Origin: JAHECQ01 sp047638695
GTDB taxonomy: Bacteria > Actinomycetota > Acidimicrobiia > Acidimicrobiales > SZUA-35
Direction: 5' to 3'
Assembly: GCA_047638695.1 (NCBI GenBank)
Contig: JBLINY010000051.1
Span: forward strand, 1-29,938
Length of the DNA: 29,938 nucleotides
A program made the position numbers and the translations under genes. Below the pieces are notes generated by a model. The model did no database searches. It saw only the letters and a list, made by a program, of their open reading frames with translations, and was not told the origin of the DNA. The stretch's first letter is position 1. Each line of letters starts with the position of its first letter. Shown here piece by piece: positions 1-8,003 of this stretch.

Positions 1-141
1 GCCAGCACCCGCACTATTGAGGTCCCCGCCGCTGGACCACCAAAAGAGCGTGGCCCGCTAGAGGCCTCCTCGTCTGGAACCTGCATCACATACCAGGTGT
101 GACGTTCGCCACACTTCGGGTTGTCCCACCGCGGGCTGACG
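1..141. other. Intergenic left edge
   Basis: No convincing gene is visible between the window edge and the 3' end of the Crp/Fnr gene. Open frames here lack recognisable domains and run antisense into the regulator. The one structured element is a Crp/Fnr-type palindrome at 97-114, listed separately. The region may hold the promoter of a gene lying to the left of the window. Confidence 0.5.
97..114. promoter_or_regulatory. Candidate Crp/Fnr-type operator
   Basis: The sequence GTGTGACGTTCGCCACAC is an inverted repeat with 5-bp arms (GTGTG/CACAC) around 8 bp. It contains TGTGA-N6-CCACA, one base from the classic Crp pattern TGTGA-N6-TCACA. It lies 28 bp past the stop codon of a Crp/Fnr-family regulator gene. 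Its target, if real, is probably a gene outside the window on the left, because the regulator's own start is about 660 bp away. Binding is an inference. Confidence 0.45.
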
Positions 142-777
142 CTAGGAGCCCCGTCGGTGATGAACGGCAACCGCTGGCGGATCCCGCAACTCGATCCAGC
201 CCCGGCCGGTTGTCAGCACATCGGTGTCGCGGAGCCCTCGAAGCACCCTGGCGGTCGCCTCACGGGTGGCCCCAATCCAATCGGCGAGTTCTTGTTGCGT
301 CAGTTTCAGACGGGTTTCGCCCGTTTCTTCGGCTAGCTGCGTGAGCCGCCAAACAACGCGCGACGAAAGCTCTTCGCTCCGAACTGCATGTTGGACCGTG
401 AGGTCCCGCAACCGTCGGGCCAAGACCATGAGCAGGTCGTAGGAAGCCTCCGGGTGAAGACGCAGGAACTCATGGAACTTTGATTCGGTTAGTACGTACA
501 CCACGGTCGGGTCACGAGCCTCCATCGATGCCGATCGCAACGAACCATCAAGGGCTGCCATCTCCCCAACCAATTCGCCGGCCCGGCGCACTCCAACAAC
601 TCGCTCAGCCCCGCTGAGGACGTTGAGGGTCACTCGGACCTCCCCGGTCTGGATGGCGAACACCCGAGCATCGTCGTCACCTTCGCTACACAACCGCTGG
701 CCCTGCGAATATCGCACTAGTCGGCCGAGACGACGGATCGTTGCCCATTCAGCGTCGGTCAGGCGGCGCTCTTGCAC
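142..777 (-). CDS. Crp/Fnr family transcriptional regulator
   Basis: This is a 211-residue cyclic-nucleotide-binding-type regulator, normal length for the family. The N-terminal beta-roll (about residues 15-125) includes the phosphate-binding-cassette-like stretch GEMAALDGSLRSAS. Its Gly-Glu and Arg-Ser-Ala are the positions that contact cAMP in Crp, so nucleotide binding is plausible. A dimerisation helix follows (about 115-145), then a winged helix-turn-helix (about 158-190, LTQQELADWIG...TREATARVL). No Fnr-type cysteine cluster is visible. The start is GTG at 777, chosen because a TACGGT box lies 7 nt upstream and there is no Shine-Dalgarno. It is divergent from the GAF/GGDEF-like gene at 813. 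The effector and regulon are unknown. Confidence 0.9.
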   Translation of the reverse strand: MQERRLTDAEWATIRRLGRLVRYSQGQRLCSEGDDDARVFAIQTGEVRVTLNVLSGAERVVGVRRAGELVGEMAALDGSLRSASMEARDPTVVYVLTESKFHEFLRLHPEASYDLLMVLARRLRDLTVQHAVRSEELSSRVVWRLTQLAEETGETRLKLTQQELADWIGATREATARVLRGLRDTDVLTTGRGWIELRDPPAVAVHHRRGS

Positions 778-784
778 GCGTTCA

Positions 785-790
785 ACCGTA
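785..790 (-). promoter_or_regulatory. -10-like box of the Crp/Fnr gene (leaderless)
   Basis: On the minus strand the hexamer reads TACGGT and ends 7 nt before the GTG start at 777. Transcription would begin at or next to the start codon. It fits the TANNNT pattern seen before several other genes in the window. No clear -35 box is seen. Confidence 0.45.
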
Positions 791-812
791 GACCGCTGAG
801 TGGTTTTGCCTC

Positions 813-1937
813 ATGTCTGGCGCTGAAGAATTCCAACCGCGTGCCGATAACAGAACCATGTTCAACAAGTGGCGAACCCGTCAGCCAGAGCTGCTGGCCG
901 CGGCCGGCGACGAATCGACGACCCCGACAACGCTGTCGACCAGCCAAGAGCATGCCCTCTCGGCCAATCGTCCATCAGCGACCACGACAACCGACAGCGG
1001 CCTTTCGGATGTGGTCAACGCAGCTCGCCGAATCGCTGCGTTGCGCCAGCGCGAAGAGATTTATCGAGTCGCGACTGGGGAGGCCATCGCTCTCACGAAT
1101 GCCGAGGCCGGAGCCTTCGTGGCAACCCCAAACGCCGACCCGAACCTGGCGCAATTCGTCTTCCAATCGCACCCACAGCTCTTCGAGGGCACAACACTCG
1201 GGGCCGGCCTCTTCCGGAAAACGCTGGTAGACCGAGCCGCGGTGTGTGAAGTTGCGGTCAAAGAACCGACGCTCGCGCTCTCGCCGATCGCCATGGCAGC
1301 CGTTCCCGCAATCGCTGGCGGTGGCGTGGTTGGTCTTCTCATTGTTCTGCGTGATTCTGACCTGCCGTTCAGCAACAACGACCTCGAAGTGCTCAACCTG
1401 TTGGCCCCAGCCGCCGGGGCCGCTCACCTGGCCGCAGCGTCGAGTGTCGAGAAGGAAGAGACCGACGCCATCACGAAACTTGGCAACCGACGACGTCTCG
1501 ACCGAGACTTCCTCGACCTCACTCGAGAGGGTCTGGTTGGTCTCGCTATGGTGAAGATCGACTTCTTCAACGAGTTCCGACAGGTCAACGGAGCGGAAGC
1601 GACCGAGGATCTCATCCGCCAGGTGGCCCTGACCGTAGCTGCCAGCATCCGCCCGGGAGATGTTGCCTACCGTTCCGACACCGACACGTTCGGCGTCCTT
1701 CTGCCTGACGCCACAAAAGACGAGACCACATGGGTGGCCGAACGCGTCCGCCAGGAGGTGGCAGCCGCCACCATCGCAGGCATGGAGAAACTGATCGCGG
1801 GCAACATCACCGTCTCTATTGGCGTCACGACGGGTGACAACGATGACCCCCAGATGTTGACCGAGCGCGCACTCGCAGCGGTGCAGGAAGCCCAGGAAGC
1901 CGGACACGACCAGGTCGTGGCGGACGAAGCGAACTAG
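813..1937 (+). CDS. GAF domain plus degenerate GGDEF domain protein
   Basis: This is a 374-residue soluble signalling-type protein. Residues about 65-210 look like a GAF-type sensor (alpha/beta segment with GGGVVGLLIVLRDSDLPF). Residues about 220-370 match a GGDEF diguanylate cyclase fold: the LGNRRRLDRDF entry motif, KIDFFNEFRQVNG, YRSDTDTFGVLLP and ITVSIGVTTG. The signature itself is DTDTF at residues 289-293 instead of GG(D/E)EF, so cyclase activity is doubtful and a GTP- or effector-binding role is more likely. The start is uncertain. ATG at 813 gives the full frame, while ATG at 858 (MFNKW...) would leave an 80-bp divergent promoter gap with the Crp/Fnr gene. The two neighbours may form a nucleotide-responsive pair; this is inference. 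Confidence 0.8.
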   Translation: MSGAEEFQPRADNRTMFNKWRTRQPELLAAAGDESTTPTTLSTSQEHALSANRPSATTTTDSGLSDVVNAARRIAALRQREEIYRVATGEAIALTNAEAGAFVATPNADPNLAQFVFQSHPQLFEGTTLGAGLFRKTLVDRAAVCEVAVKEPTLALSPIAMAAVPAIAGGGVVGLLIVLRDSDLPFSNNDLEVLNLLAPAAGAAHLAAASSVEKEETDAITKLGNRRRLDRDFLDLTREGLVGLAMVKIDFFNEFRQVNGAEATEDLIRQVALTVAASIRPGDVAYRSDTDTFGVLLPDATKDETTWVAERVRQEVAAATIAGMEKLIAGNITVSIGVTTGDNDDPQMLTERALAAVQEAQEAGHDQVVADEAN

Positions 1938-1987
1938 AGGCCGGCATCAAAACAAGGCCCAACTTTCGGCGGTGGCCTGCTGCCCTC

Positions 1988-1993
1988 TACAGT
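1988..1993 (+). promoter_or_regulatory. -10-like box of the thiolase-fold gene (leaderless)
   Basis: TACAGT lies 8 nt before the ATG at 2002 and no Shine-Dalgarno is present. The same hexamer precedes the genes starting at 7956 (minus) and 25197, which argues for a shared promoter type. It also argues against the GTG at 1972 as the translation start. Confidence 0.5.
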
Positions 1994-2001
1994 CAGCCGG
2001 C

Positions 2002-3171
2002 ATGAGCATCCGAGGAGCGGCACACATTGCCGGGGCGTATGAACACCCCGGTCGTGATCTGCCAGATAAGACGTTGCCCCAGATCCACGCCGAAGTCGCA
2101 GCAGGGGCGCTTGCGGACGCCGGCCTGACCTTCGGCGATGTCGACGCGTACTACTGCGCTGGAGATGCCCCCGGGTTCGGCGGCCTGTCTATGGCCGACT
2201 ACCTCGGGCTCGACTGCCGCAACATCGACTCGACCGAGACCGGTGGCTCAAGCTACCTGGTGCATGTTCAGCACGCCGCTGCATCGATCGCTGCCGGCCA
2301 CATAGAGGTGGCACTGATCACTCTTGCCGGCAAGCCTCGCACGGGTGGGTCGCTTCCTGGTGGCAGCATGCGGTCGACGGCACCGGAGGGCAGCTTCGAA
2401 AACCTCTTCGGCCTCAACGTCGTCGCTGGCTACGCACTGGCGGCCCAGCGCCATATGTACGAATTCGGCACGACGAGCGAACAGCTGGCCGAGATCAAGG
2501 TGGCGGCGTCCTCGCACGCCCAACACAACCCGAACGCACTCCTGCCGAATCTGGTGACGATCGAGGAAGTACTCGACTCGCCCATCGTTGCTCGGCCCCT
2601 CCACCGGCTCGACTCATGCGTCATCACCGATGGTGGAGGCGCACTCGTTGTCGTCAGCGCAGCTGTAGCCGCCAAGCTCGAGCGCCAGACATGCCCGGTG
2701 TTGGGAACCGGCGTGGCGGTCAAGCACACCAGCACGAACGGTCGAATCGACCTCAGTCACACCGGTGCCTCGGTTTCGGGACCGGCCGCCTTTGACGAAG
2801 CGGGGGTGAAACCGAGCGACATCGACTACGCCTCGATCTACGACAGCTTCACCATCACAGTGCTGATCACCATCGAAGACCTCGGATTCTGTCCAAAGGG
2901 CCAGGGCGGTGGCTTCGTCTCAGACGGCGGTCTGCAATCGCCGAACGGACATCTACCGTTCAACACCGACGGCGGCGGACTCTGCAACAACCATCCTGCC
3001 AACCGTGGAGGCATAACCAAAGTGATCGAAGCGGTACGACAATTGCGGGGCGAGGCGCACCAGGCGGTGCAGGTGCCCGACTGCGAGATCGCACTCGCCC
3101 ACGGTACGGGGGGCAGCTTGGCCACCCGCATGGGCAGCGCAACACTCATTCTGGGCCGGGAGGACGCATGA
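2002..3171 (+). CDS. Thiolase-fold protein (SCP-x/Ltp2-like)
   Basis: This is a 389-residue member of the thiolase superfamily, of the SCP2-thiolase/lipid-transfer-protein branch. Visible landmarks are the N-terminal region with YCAGDAP, a central IVARPLHRLDSCVITDGGGALVV segment, YDSFTITVLITIEDLGFC, and the C-terminal NNHPANRGG and HGTGGSLATRMG. Where classical thiolases carry the nucleophilic Cys, this protein has GGSSYL (residues 81-86), so ordinary thiolysis is unlikely. In steroid catabolism the related Ltp2 works as a retro-aldolase together with a DUF35 partner, and a DUF35 gene overlaps this one by 4 bp. I infer an aldolase or thiolase-like role in acyl-CoA side-chain breakdown. The ATG at 2002 is preferred over an in-frame GTG at 1972 because of the promoter box between them. 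Confidence 0.85.
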   Translation: MSIRGAAHIAGAYEHPGRDLPDKTLPQIHAEVAAGALADAGLTFGDVDAYYCAGDAPGFGGLSMADYLGLDCRNIDSTETGGSSYLVHVQHAAASIAAGHIEVALITLAGKPRTGGSLPGGSMRSTAPEGSFENLFGLNVVAGYALAAQRHMYEFGTTSEQLAEIKVAASSHAQHNPNALLPNLVTIEEVLDSPIVARPLHRLDSCVITDGGGALVVVSAAVAAKLERQTCPVLGTGVAVKHTSTNGRIDLSHTGASVSGPAAFDEAGVKPSDIDYASIYDSFTITVLITIEDLGFCPKGQGGGFVSDGGLQSPNGHLPFNTDGGGLCNNHPANRGGITKVIEAVRQLRGEAHQAVQVPDCEIALAHGTGGSLATRMGSATLILGREDA

Positions 3172-3605
3172 CCACCGACGACAACCACGCAACCGTGGCC
3201 GGGACGCTTCCATCGCCGTCGCCAGAAGCGAATCTCGAGACCCAACCTTTCTGGGACGCAGCGGCCGAGGGCCGGTTTGTTCTCCCGGTGTGCGACAGCT
3301 GCAGCGAGGCGATCTGGTACCCGCGGGTGTTTTGCCCCCACTGCGGAGGCAGTGACGTTACTTGGACCGATTCGGCTGGGACCGGAACGATCTACAGCTT
3401 CACCGTCGTCGAACGTGGCCAGGGCCGATGGCGCGAGCACTCCCCCTACGTCTTGGCCTACATCGAACTCGATGAAGGGCCACGCATGATGAGCAACATC
3501 ATCGAGGCCAATCCCGACGACCTGGCCATCGGTCAGCCTGTCAGTGTGCGATTCGATCCTGGCGCCGACGGTGGCAACCTCGTCCGCTTCGGGCCCGCAG
3601 TCTAA
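3168..3605 (+). CDS. DUF35 zinc-ribbon/OB-fold protein (acyl-CoA binding partner)
   Basis: This is a 145-residue protein of the DUF35 family. A rubredoxin-like zinc ribbon uses Cys42, Cys45, Cys56 and Cys59 (CDSC...FCPHC), with an aromatic helix before it (FWDAAAEGRF). An OB-fold follows (about residues 62-140, TGTIYSFTVVERG ... GQPVSVRF). Family members are partners of thiolase-like enzymes and help bind the CoA substrate; ChsH2 with Ltp2 is the best-known case. The ATG lies inside the end of the thiolase-fold gene (ATGA overlap), with a GGGAGG Shine-Dalgarno at 3158-3163, so the two are probably translationally coupled and form a complex. A 90-bp convergent gap follows, with no clear terminator. 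Confidence 0.88.
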   Translation: MTTDDNHATVAGTLPSPSPEANLETQPFWDAAAEGRFVLPVCDSCSEAIWYPRVFCPHCGGSDVTWTDSAGTGTIYSFTVVERGQGRWREHSPYVLAYIELDEGPRMMSNIIEANPDDLAIGQPVSVRFDPGADGGNLVRFGPAV

Positions 3606-3695
3606 ACAACCTGGACCTGGCCAAACCGAGCCGACAGACTCGGGGCTGACAACCCCCACGGAGTCACACAACCAAAAGGGTCACGGAAAGAAGCG

Positions 3696-4898
3696 TCACT
3701 CGAACAACGTGGCGGCTAGCGGGAGGCTGCCACGTTGCTCGGCGTCCAACCGCGGCGTCTCGGGCACGGCATCGGCCGGATCGTCGAATCCTTCCGAGGC
3801 CAAGATCCAACCGAGCTGTTGATGGGGTTCGAAGCGCCACCATCGGCGGCTCGGGTCAACTCGCAGCTGCACAGCGCCCGAAAGCAGAGCGTTGCCCGAG
3901 CGTCGGGCTCGACCGCCGAGCGCGTCGACGCCCTGTGTCATCAGATCGTCGGGCGGATCCCAGCGATGATCGTGTGCAGCCAGGCCTTCGGCGCCGGCGA
4001 GTGCCCACGCTCGTGCTCGCGCTGCCAACTCGTCGGGATCGAGATCGGCCTGATCGGCCAATGTCTCGAGTCGGCTGCCGGTAAGGCGGGCCGCCCGACG
4101 AACGACATCAGCTTCAACGGTGTATGACAGGCCTGTTTCGGCTCGACCTTGGAGAACGCCCGTGGCGCGATCGGCGGCATCGGCGACCAGGCCGGCGAGG
4201 TCACTCGCCCGCACACCGGAGTCTGCCGGGGGTTGCGAGCGCAGATCGACCGGTGGTGCCGCCCGGCGGGGAATGGGATGGGGCCGGGGCAAGGTCGGCG
4301 TGTGGCGAGCAAAGGCTGATGAAGCCGAGACTCCGGGGTCGGCGCCGCGGGGCTCGCCCGAACTAGCGGCGTCGGTCGGATCAGCGGCCACTCCGGAGCG
4401 CACCCGATGAATGGTCTCAACCAACGATTCTCGGCTGCGACCCATGAAGACGAGTACGGCGAACGGGTCGGCCTCGATGAGGTCGGCCATGACATGCAGC
4501 ACTCCTGCCACATGAACACAGGGGTCGTCCCAGCCCTCGCAGGAGCAAACCCATGACACCGTCGAGCGGCTGGGGACGAGACGAAGGCCGGCCGGGTCGG
4601 CGGCATCTTCGATCCCCGCAGGCAGCTCACCGGTGAGCACCGAGGCAAGCAACGCTGGTTTGGCCCCTAGCTCGGCGCCGAAGTGCTGCCAGACGCCATC
4701 ATCGATCGGTGCGAGGCCAACCGTTGCCACCGCCGCCTCTCTGGTGGAGGAGTACCGAGCCGAGACGCCGCCGGGCTCGACCTCGACCGTTGGCCGCAAG
4801 CGGCGCACGAGATTCCGTCCTTGGCGGAGCATGGCCGCGTCGATGCCAAGATCGTCGTCGACCGCAGAGCGCCACTGATCGACAAACCAATCGCTCAC
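3696..4898 (-). CDS. SWIM zinc-finger domain protein
   Basis: This is a 400-residue protein with a SWIM motif CxCx6CxH at Cys118, Cys120, Cys127 and His129 (CSCEGWDDPCVH). SWIM domains are zinc-binding modules thought to bind DNA or protein. The region at about 170-225 is Pro/Arg/Ser-rich and probably a flexible linker. The C-terminal part (about 225-400) is helical and ends with a Trp-rich segment (RRWWRFEPHQQLGW). The start is GTG at 4898, directly after a four-copy 14-bp repeat that contains the stop of the upstream helicase gene. Bacterial SWIM proteins are often encoded beside SNF2 helicases, as here, so it probably acts with the helicase on nucleic acid. Its exact role is not known. Confidence 0.82.
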   Translation of the reverse strand: MSDWFVDQWRSAVDDDLGIDAAMLRQGRNLVRRLRPTVEVEPGGVSARYSSTREAAVATVGLAPIDDGVWQHFGAELGAKPALLASVLTGELPAGIEDAADPAGLRLVPSRSTVSWVCSCEGWDDPCVHVAGVLHVMADLIEADPFAVLVFMGRSRESLVETIHRVRSGVAADPTDAASSGEPRGADPGVSASSAFARHTPTLPRPHPIPRRAAPPVDLRSQPPADSGVRASDLAGLVADAADRATGVLQGRAETGLSYTVEADVVRRAARLTGSRLETLADQADLDPDELAARARAWALAGAEGLAAHDHRWDPPDDLMTQGVDALGGRARRSGNALLSGAVQLRVDPSRRWWRFEPHQQLGWILASEGFDDPADAVPETPRLDAEQRGSLPLAATLFE

Positions 4899-4954
4899 GA
4901 TGACGACCTCACGATGACGACCTCACGATGCCGACCTCACGGTGACGACCTCAC
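4899..4954. repeat. 14-bp tandem repeat, four copies, in helicase/SWIM junction
   Basis: Four direct copies of GATGACGACCTCAC (plus strand) run 4899-4912, 4913-4926, 4927-4940 and 4941-4954; the last two each have one changed base. On the minus strand each copy begins GTGAGG, giving a GTG codon and a purine-rich stretch. The last copy contains the helicase TGA stop (4951-4953), and the SWIM gene's GTG lies just past the first. Because 14 is not a multiple of three, the GTGs fall in rotating frames. The in-frame GTG at 4940 is followed by an early stop. Confidence 0.92.
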
Positions 4955-7900
4955 ATCGATGACCCGGGGGTGGCAGTCTGTTCGTTGCCCGCCTCATGGT
5001 GCCCATCGTGGTCCGCCAGCTGCACGAGGTCGGCCAACTCATCGTTGTCGAGTTGCCCGATCCAGCTCTCACCCGATCCAACGACACGGTCGGCCAGGCG
5101 TCGTTTCTCTCGAAGCAGCTCGGCTACTCGATCTTCGACCGTGCCTTCTGTGACCAACCGATGAACCATGACCGGCTTGTCTTGTCCAATACGGTAGGCA
5201 CGGTCGGTGGCTTGGTCTTCGACGGCCGGGTTCCACCAGCGGTCGTAGTGAATCACCTGCGTCGCCCGGGTGAGGTTGAGGCCGGTGCCTCCGGCCTTTA
5301 GCGAGAGGATGAGGACCGGGAGATCACCGGACTGCATTCGATCGACTAGCACTTGACGGTTTGCAATGCTCTGCCCACCGTGCAACAGATCGACCTCGAC
5401 CCCACGGGCCCGGAGGTGGTCGACCAGGAGCTGACCCATACGCACGTACTGGGTGAAAACCAGCGTCGATTCACCGTTGGCGTGAGCCCTATCGAGGAGA
5501 TCATCGAGCGCATCGAGCTTGCCCGACCGACCAGCGAGAGGTTCGCTTTCGCCAAGGTATTGCGCCGGGTGGTTAGTGATCTGTTTAAGCGCGGTGAGGA
5601 GCTTGAGGATGAGCCCCTGACGGACCATGCCGTCGTTCTCGGCCAGGTCGAGAAGCGCCTCAGAGGTCGTCGCCTGATAGAGCGACACCTGCTCGGCGGT
5701 GAGGGGCACCACGACGTCGCTCTCGGTTTTCGCTGGCAGTTCGGGGGCAATCTCTGGATCGGTCTTGACCCGTCGGAGCACAAAAGGCTTCAGCAAGTTG
5801 CTTAGCCGTTTGGCCACGATCTGGTTGTCGTCGCGCTCGATTGGAACCGCGGTGTTGGTTCGGAAGGCAGCGAGTGGGCCCAGCAGGCCTGGCATCACCC
5901 AATCGATGATGGACCACAGTTCGGTGAGACGATTCTCGACCGGTGTGCCGGTAAGCGCGATGCGTGACGCAGCCGGGATCTTCCGCAGCGCTCGGGCCGT
6001 TCTCGACCGCGGGTTCTTGGCGTACTGAGCCTCGTCGGCCACGCAAAGATCCCAGCCAACGGCAGCCAGCTTCTCGGCGTCCGAGCGAAGTACGCCGTAG
6101 GTCGTGACCACCAGCTGGTGCGGCGCAAGATCGTCGAGCGACCGATTGGGTCCGTGGTAACGGCGCACGGCCGCCGCGGGGAGAAACCGACCCGTCTCGC
6201 GTTCCCAGTTGGCCATCAGCGATGTCGGGCAGATCACGAGCGTCTTGGCTCCCCGCAATTGGTGCAAGGCCAACAACTGAATGGTTTTGCCAAGACCCAT
6301 GTCGTCGGCCAGGCATCCGCCGCAACCAAATGCAGCCAGGTCAGCCATCCACGCCAGACCCTGCCGTTGGTAGGGTCGCAGGGTCGCCTCGAGACCCTCA
6401 GGTTCGTTCTCCAGCCGCCCATCGGCGATCTCAAGCAAACGATCGATGAGGGCCGCTGGCCTCCCGACCGCCCGGACATCGATGAGCTCGCCTTCGTCAG
6501 CCGTGGCCACTCGACCGAACAGGCTGCCGTCGTCAGTGGCAGCACCGCTGACCAGAGAACCGTCGAGGCCGCCGCCGAGGGCTGCCGCCAACAGGTCGGT
6601 TGAACTGAGCGTGGGGGCTGGTTCGCGCAACCGTTGACGCTCGCTGGCTGTGAGTCGCACCCAACGGCCGCGCAGGGGAACAACCGGACGCTTCGCTTCG
6701 GACAGAACTCGCAGCTCATCGGAAGAAAGGGGTGTTCCTTCGAGCAGGAACTCCCAGTTGACTTTCAGCAAGCTGTCGATGTCGTTGACAACAGGCATGG
6801 CATCGCCAGGAGCACTGGTGCCTTCGCCGACGACAAGTCGGCGTTCGAGGTCGGCCGACACGAGGTCAGCCGGCCATTTCACATCAATGCCAGCAGCCTG
6901 AAGATCGTCGAGCGAATCGAGGAAAAGATCAAAATCGAGATCGTCCAACGACATCCGGGTGGGGTTCCGATGGTCGAGCGCCTTTCGAAAAATGCTGCAG
7001 ACCTCGGATGCTCGTTGAAGACCGGTGAGAAGGTCTACCTCGACTTGACCCCCGAGAAGTCGTTGAACCTCTGCCGGGGCATCCCACAAGCGGGCGGCGG
7101 GGACAACAAGCGACGGATCGCGGGCGCTTCGTAGAAAGAACTCGAGCCGCCACAGTGGCATGGTCGGGTCGTCATCGGCATCGTCGAAGAGGGAAGCGGC
7201 CTCGCTCTGCGACTCGGGCGGGATGGCATGGAGCGTCAGCTGAGCGTTTCGGCAAAGCGGGCCGGCGACGTCGGTGACCCATGGCCGGAGATGCCGAACT
7301 CGGGTGGGCTGAAGCTCGGCGAACACGTCGCTCTCACACAGCAACGCTGCAGCCGGTGCTCGGACGAGCCGATCACCCAAACCATCGAAGCATGCCCGGA
7401 TGCTGTGCTCGGGGTGACTCACGCGAAGACCAACGGCCGCAGTGGTGCCCTCATCGTCTACTCCGGAGTGCCGGCTCGGGCTGCCTGTCGACTTCGTGTC
7501 GGCAGGGACATCGGGCACCGGTGTGCAGTGGCCGAAGGCTGGAAGCGACCGACCAAGCGCCTCGACGTTGGCGAGGTCGGCACCATCGAGGGGATCGACC
7601 CGCCAAGTGTCCCAGCCGGCTGGGCTGACCCACGGCAACATCCGCCCACGGGCGATGAGCCCAAGGCCGGCACGTACGACCGCGGCCCACGCATGGACCG
7701 AGCGCTGAACGTTGGCCGTCGCCGGCAACGAACCGAGTTCGTCGATGGCGTCGCGAAGCGGTAGCCGAGCTGCTGTGACCGTCCTGCGAGCGACCCCATC
7801 GCCACCGGGTATGACCAGCTCGACCTCGGCCGTCTTCAATCCGGCCACCAGGATGGCGCCTGGCTGATCGGGGTTCCAGAGCGCGAACCACGACGCTCGG

Positions 7901-7956
7901 GGCGGGTCGGCGGGGATGAAGGTGGCCTGCCAGGCCGGATCAATCTCGACCGCCAT
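4951..7956 (-). CDS. SNF2-family DEAD/DEAH-box helicase (translocase)
   Basis: This is a 1001-residue superfamily 2 SNF2/Rad54-type protein. The N-terminal half (about 1-500) is a bacterial SNF2-associated region, ending with a segment typical of this family (NWEFLLEGTPLS ... VVPLRGRWVRL). The ATPase core has Walker A DDMGLGKT near residue 555, a Walker B DEAQ box near 638 (ADEAQYAKNP) and motif III LTGTPVENR. The second RecA lobe has STLVFTQYVRMG, LSLKAGGTGLNL and the DRWWNPAVEDQATDRAYRIGQ block. These proteins use ATP to move along double-stranded DNA. The downstream SWIM gene is probably in the same transcript. The ATG at 7956 is preceded by TACAGT with a 6-nt gap, suggesting a leaderless mRNA. 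Function in repair, recombination or transcription cannot be told apart here. Confidence 0.93.
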   Translation of the reverse strand: MAVEIDPAWQATFIPADPPRASWFALWNPDQPGAILVAGLKTAEVELVIPGGDGVARRTVTAARLPLRDAIDELGSLPATANVQRSVHAWAAVVRAGLGLIARGRMLPWVSPAGWDTWRVDPLDGADLANVEALGRSLPAFGHCTPVPDVPADTKSTGSPSRHSGVDDEGTTAAVGLRVSHPEHSIRACFDGLGDRLVRAPAAALLCESDVFAELQPTRVRHLRPWVTDVAGPLCRNAQLTLHAIPPESQSEAASLFDDADDDPTMPLWRLEFFLRSARDPSLVVPAARLWDAPAEVQRLLGGQVEVDLLTGLQRASEVCSIFRKALDHRNPTRMSLDDLDFDLFLDSLDDLQAAGIDVKWPADLVSADLERRLVVGEGTSAPGDAMPVVNDIDSLLKVNWEFLLEGTPLSSDELRVLSEAKRPVVPLRGRWVRLTASERQRLREPAPTLSSTDLLAAALGGGLDGSLVSGAATDDGSLFGRVATADEGELIDVRAVGRPAALIDRLLEIADGRLENEPEGLEATLRPYQRQGLAWMADLAAFGCGGCLADDMGLGKTIQLLALHQLRGAKTLVICPTSLMANWERETGRFLPAAAVRRYHGPNRSLDDLAPHQLVVTTYGVLRSDAEKLAAVGWDLCVADEAQYAKNPRSRTARALRKIPAASRIALTGTPVENRLTELWSIIDWVMPGLLGPLAAFRTNTAVPIERDDNQIVAKRLSNLLKPFVLRRVKTDPEIAPELPAKTESDVVVPLTAEQVSLYQATTSEALLDLAENDGMVRQGLILKLLTALKQITNHPAQYLGESEPLAGRSGKLDALDDLLDRAHANGESTLVFTQYVRMGQLLVDHLRARGVEVDLLHGGQSIANRQVLVDRMQSGDLPVLILSLKAGGTGLNLTRATQVIHYDRWWNPAVEDQATDRAYRIGQDKPVMVHRLVTEGTVEDRVAELLREKRRLADRVVGSGESWIGQLDNDELADLVQLADHDGHHEAGNEQTATPGSSM

Positions 7957-7962
7957 ACCGCC

Positions 7963-7968
7963 ACTGTA
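7963..7968 (-). promoter_or_regulatory. -10-like box of the helicase gene (leaderless)
   Basis: On the minus strand the hexamer is TACAGT, 6 nt before the ATG at 7956. No Shine-Dalgarno is visible in the short interval. It is identical to the boxes at 1988 and 25185. Confidence 0.5.
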
Positions 7969-8003
7969 GCGGATACGAACACCTGTTCGGATCCAATGCG
8001 GGC

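Noticed and set aside
975..1907. A 310-codon minus-strand frame opposite the GAF/GGDEF gene
   Set aside because: No recognisable motif, and the opposite strand has a clear GGDEF fold.
1972..2001. GTG at 1972 as start of the thiolase-fold gene
   Set aside because: The likely -10 box at 1988 lies downstream of it, and family members begin at the motif starting at 2002.
3606..3695. Terminator hairpin near AGCCGACAGACTCGGGGCT
   Set aside because: The arms pair only with a two-base bulge and there is no T-tract.
4899..4954. CRISPR-like array
   Set aside because: Units are 14 bp and directly adjacent, with no spacers and no cas genes.
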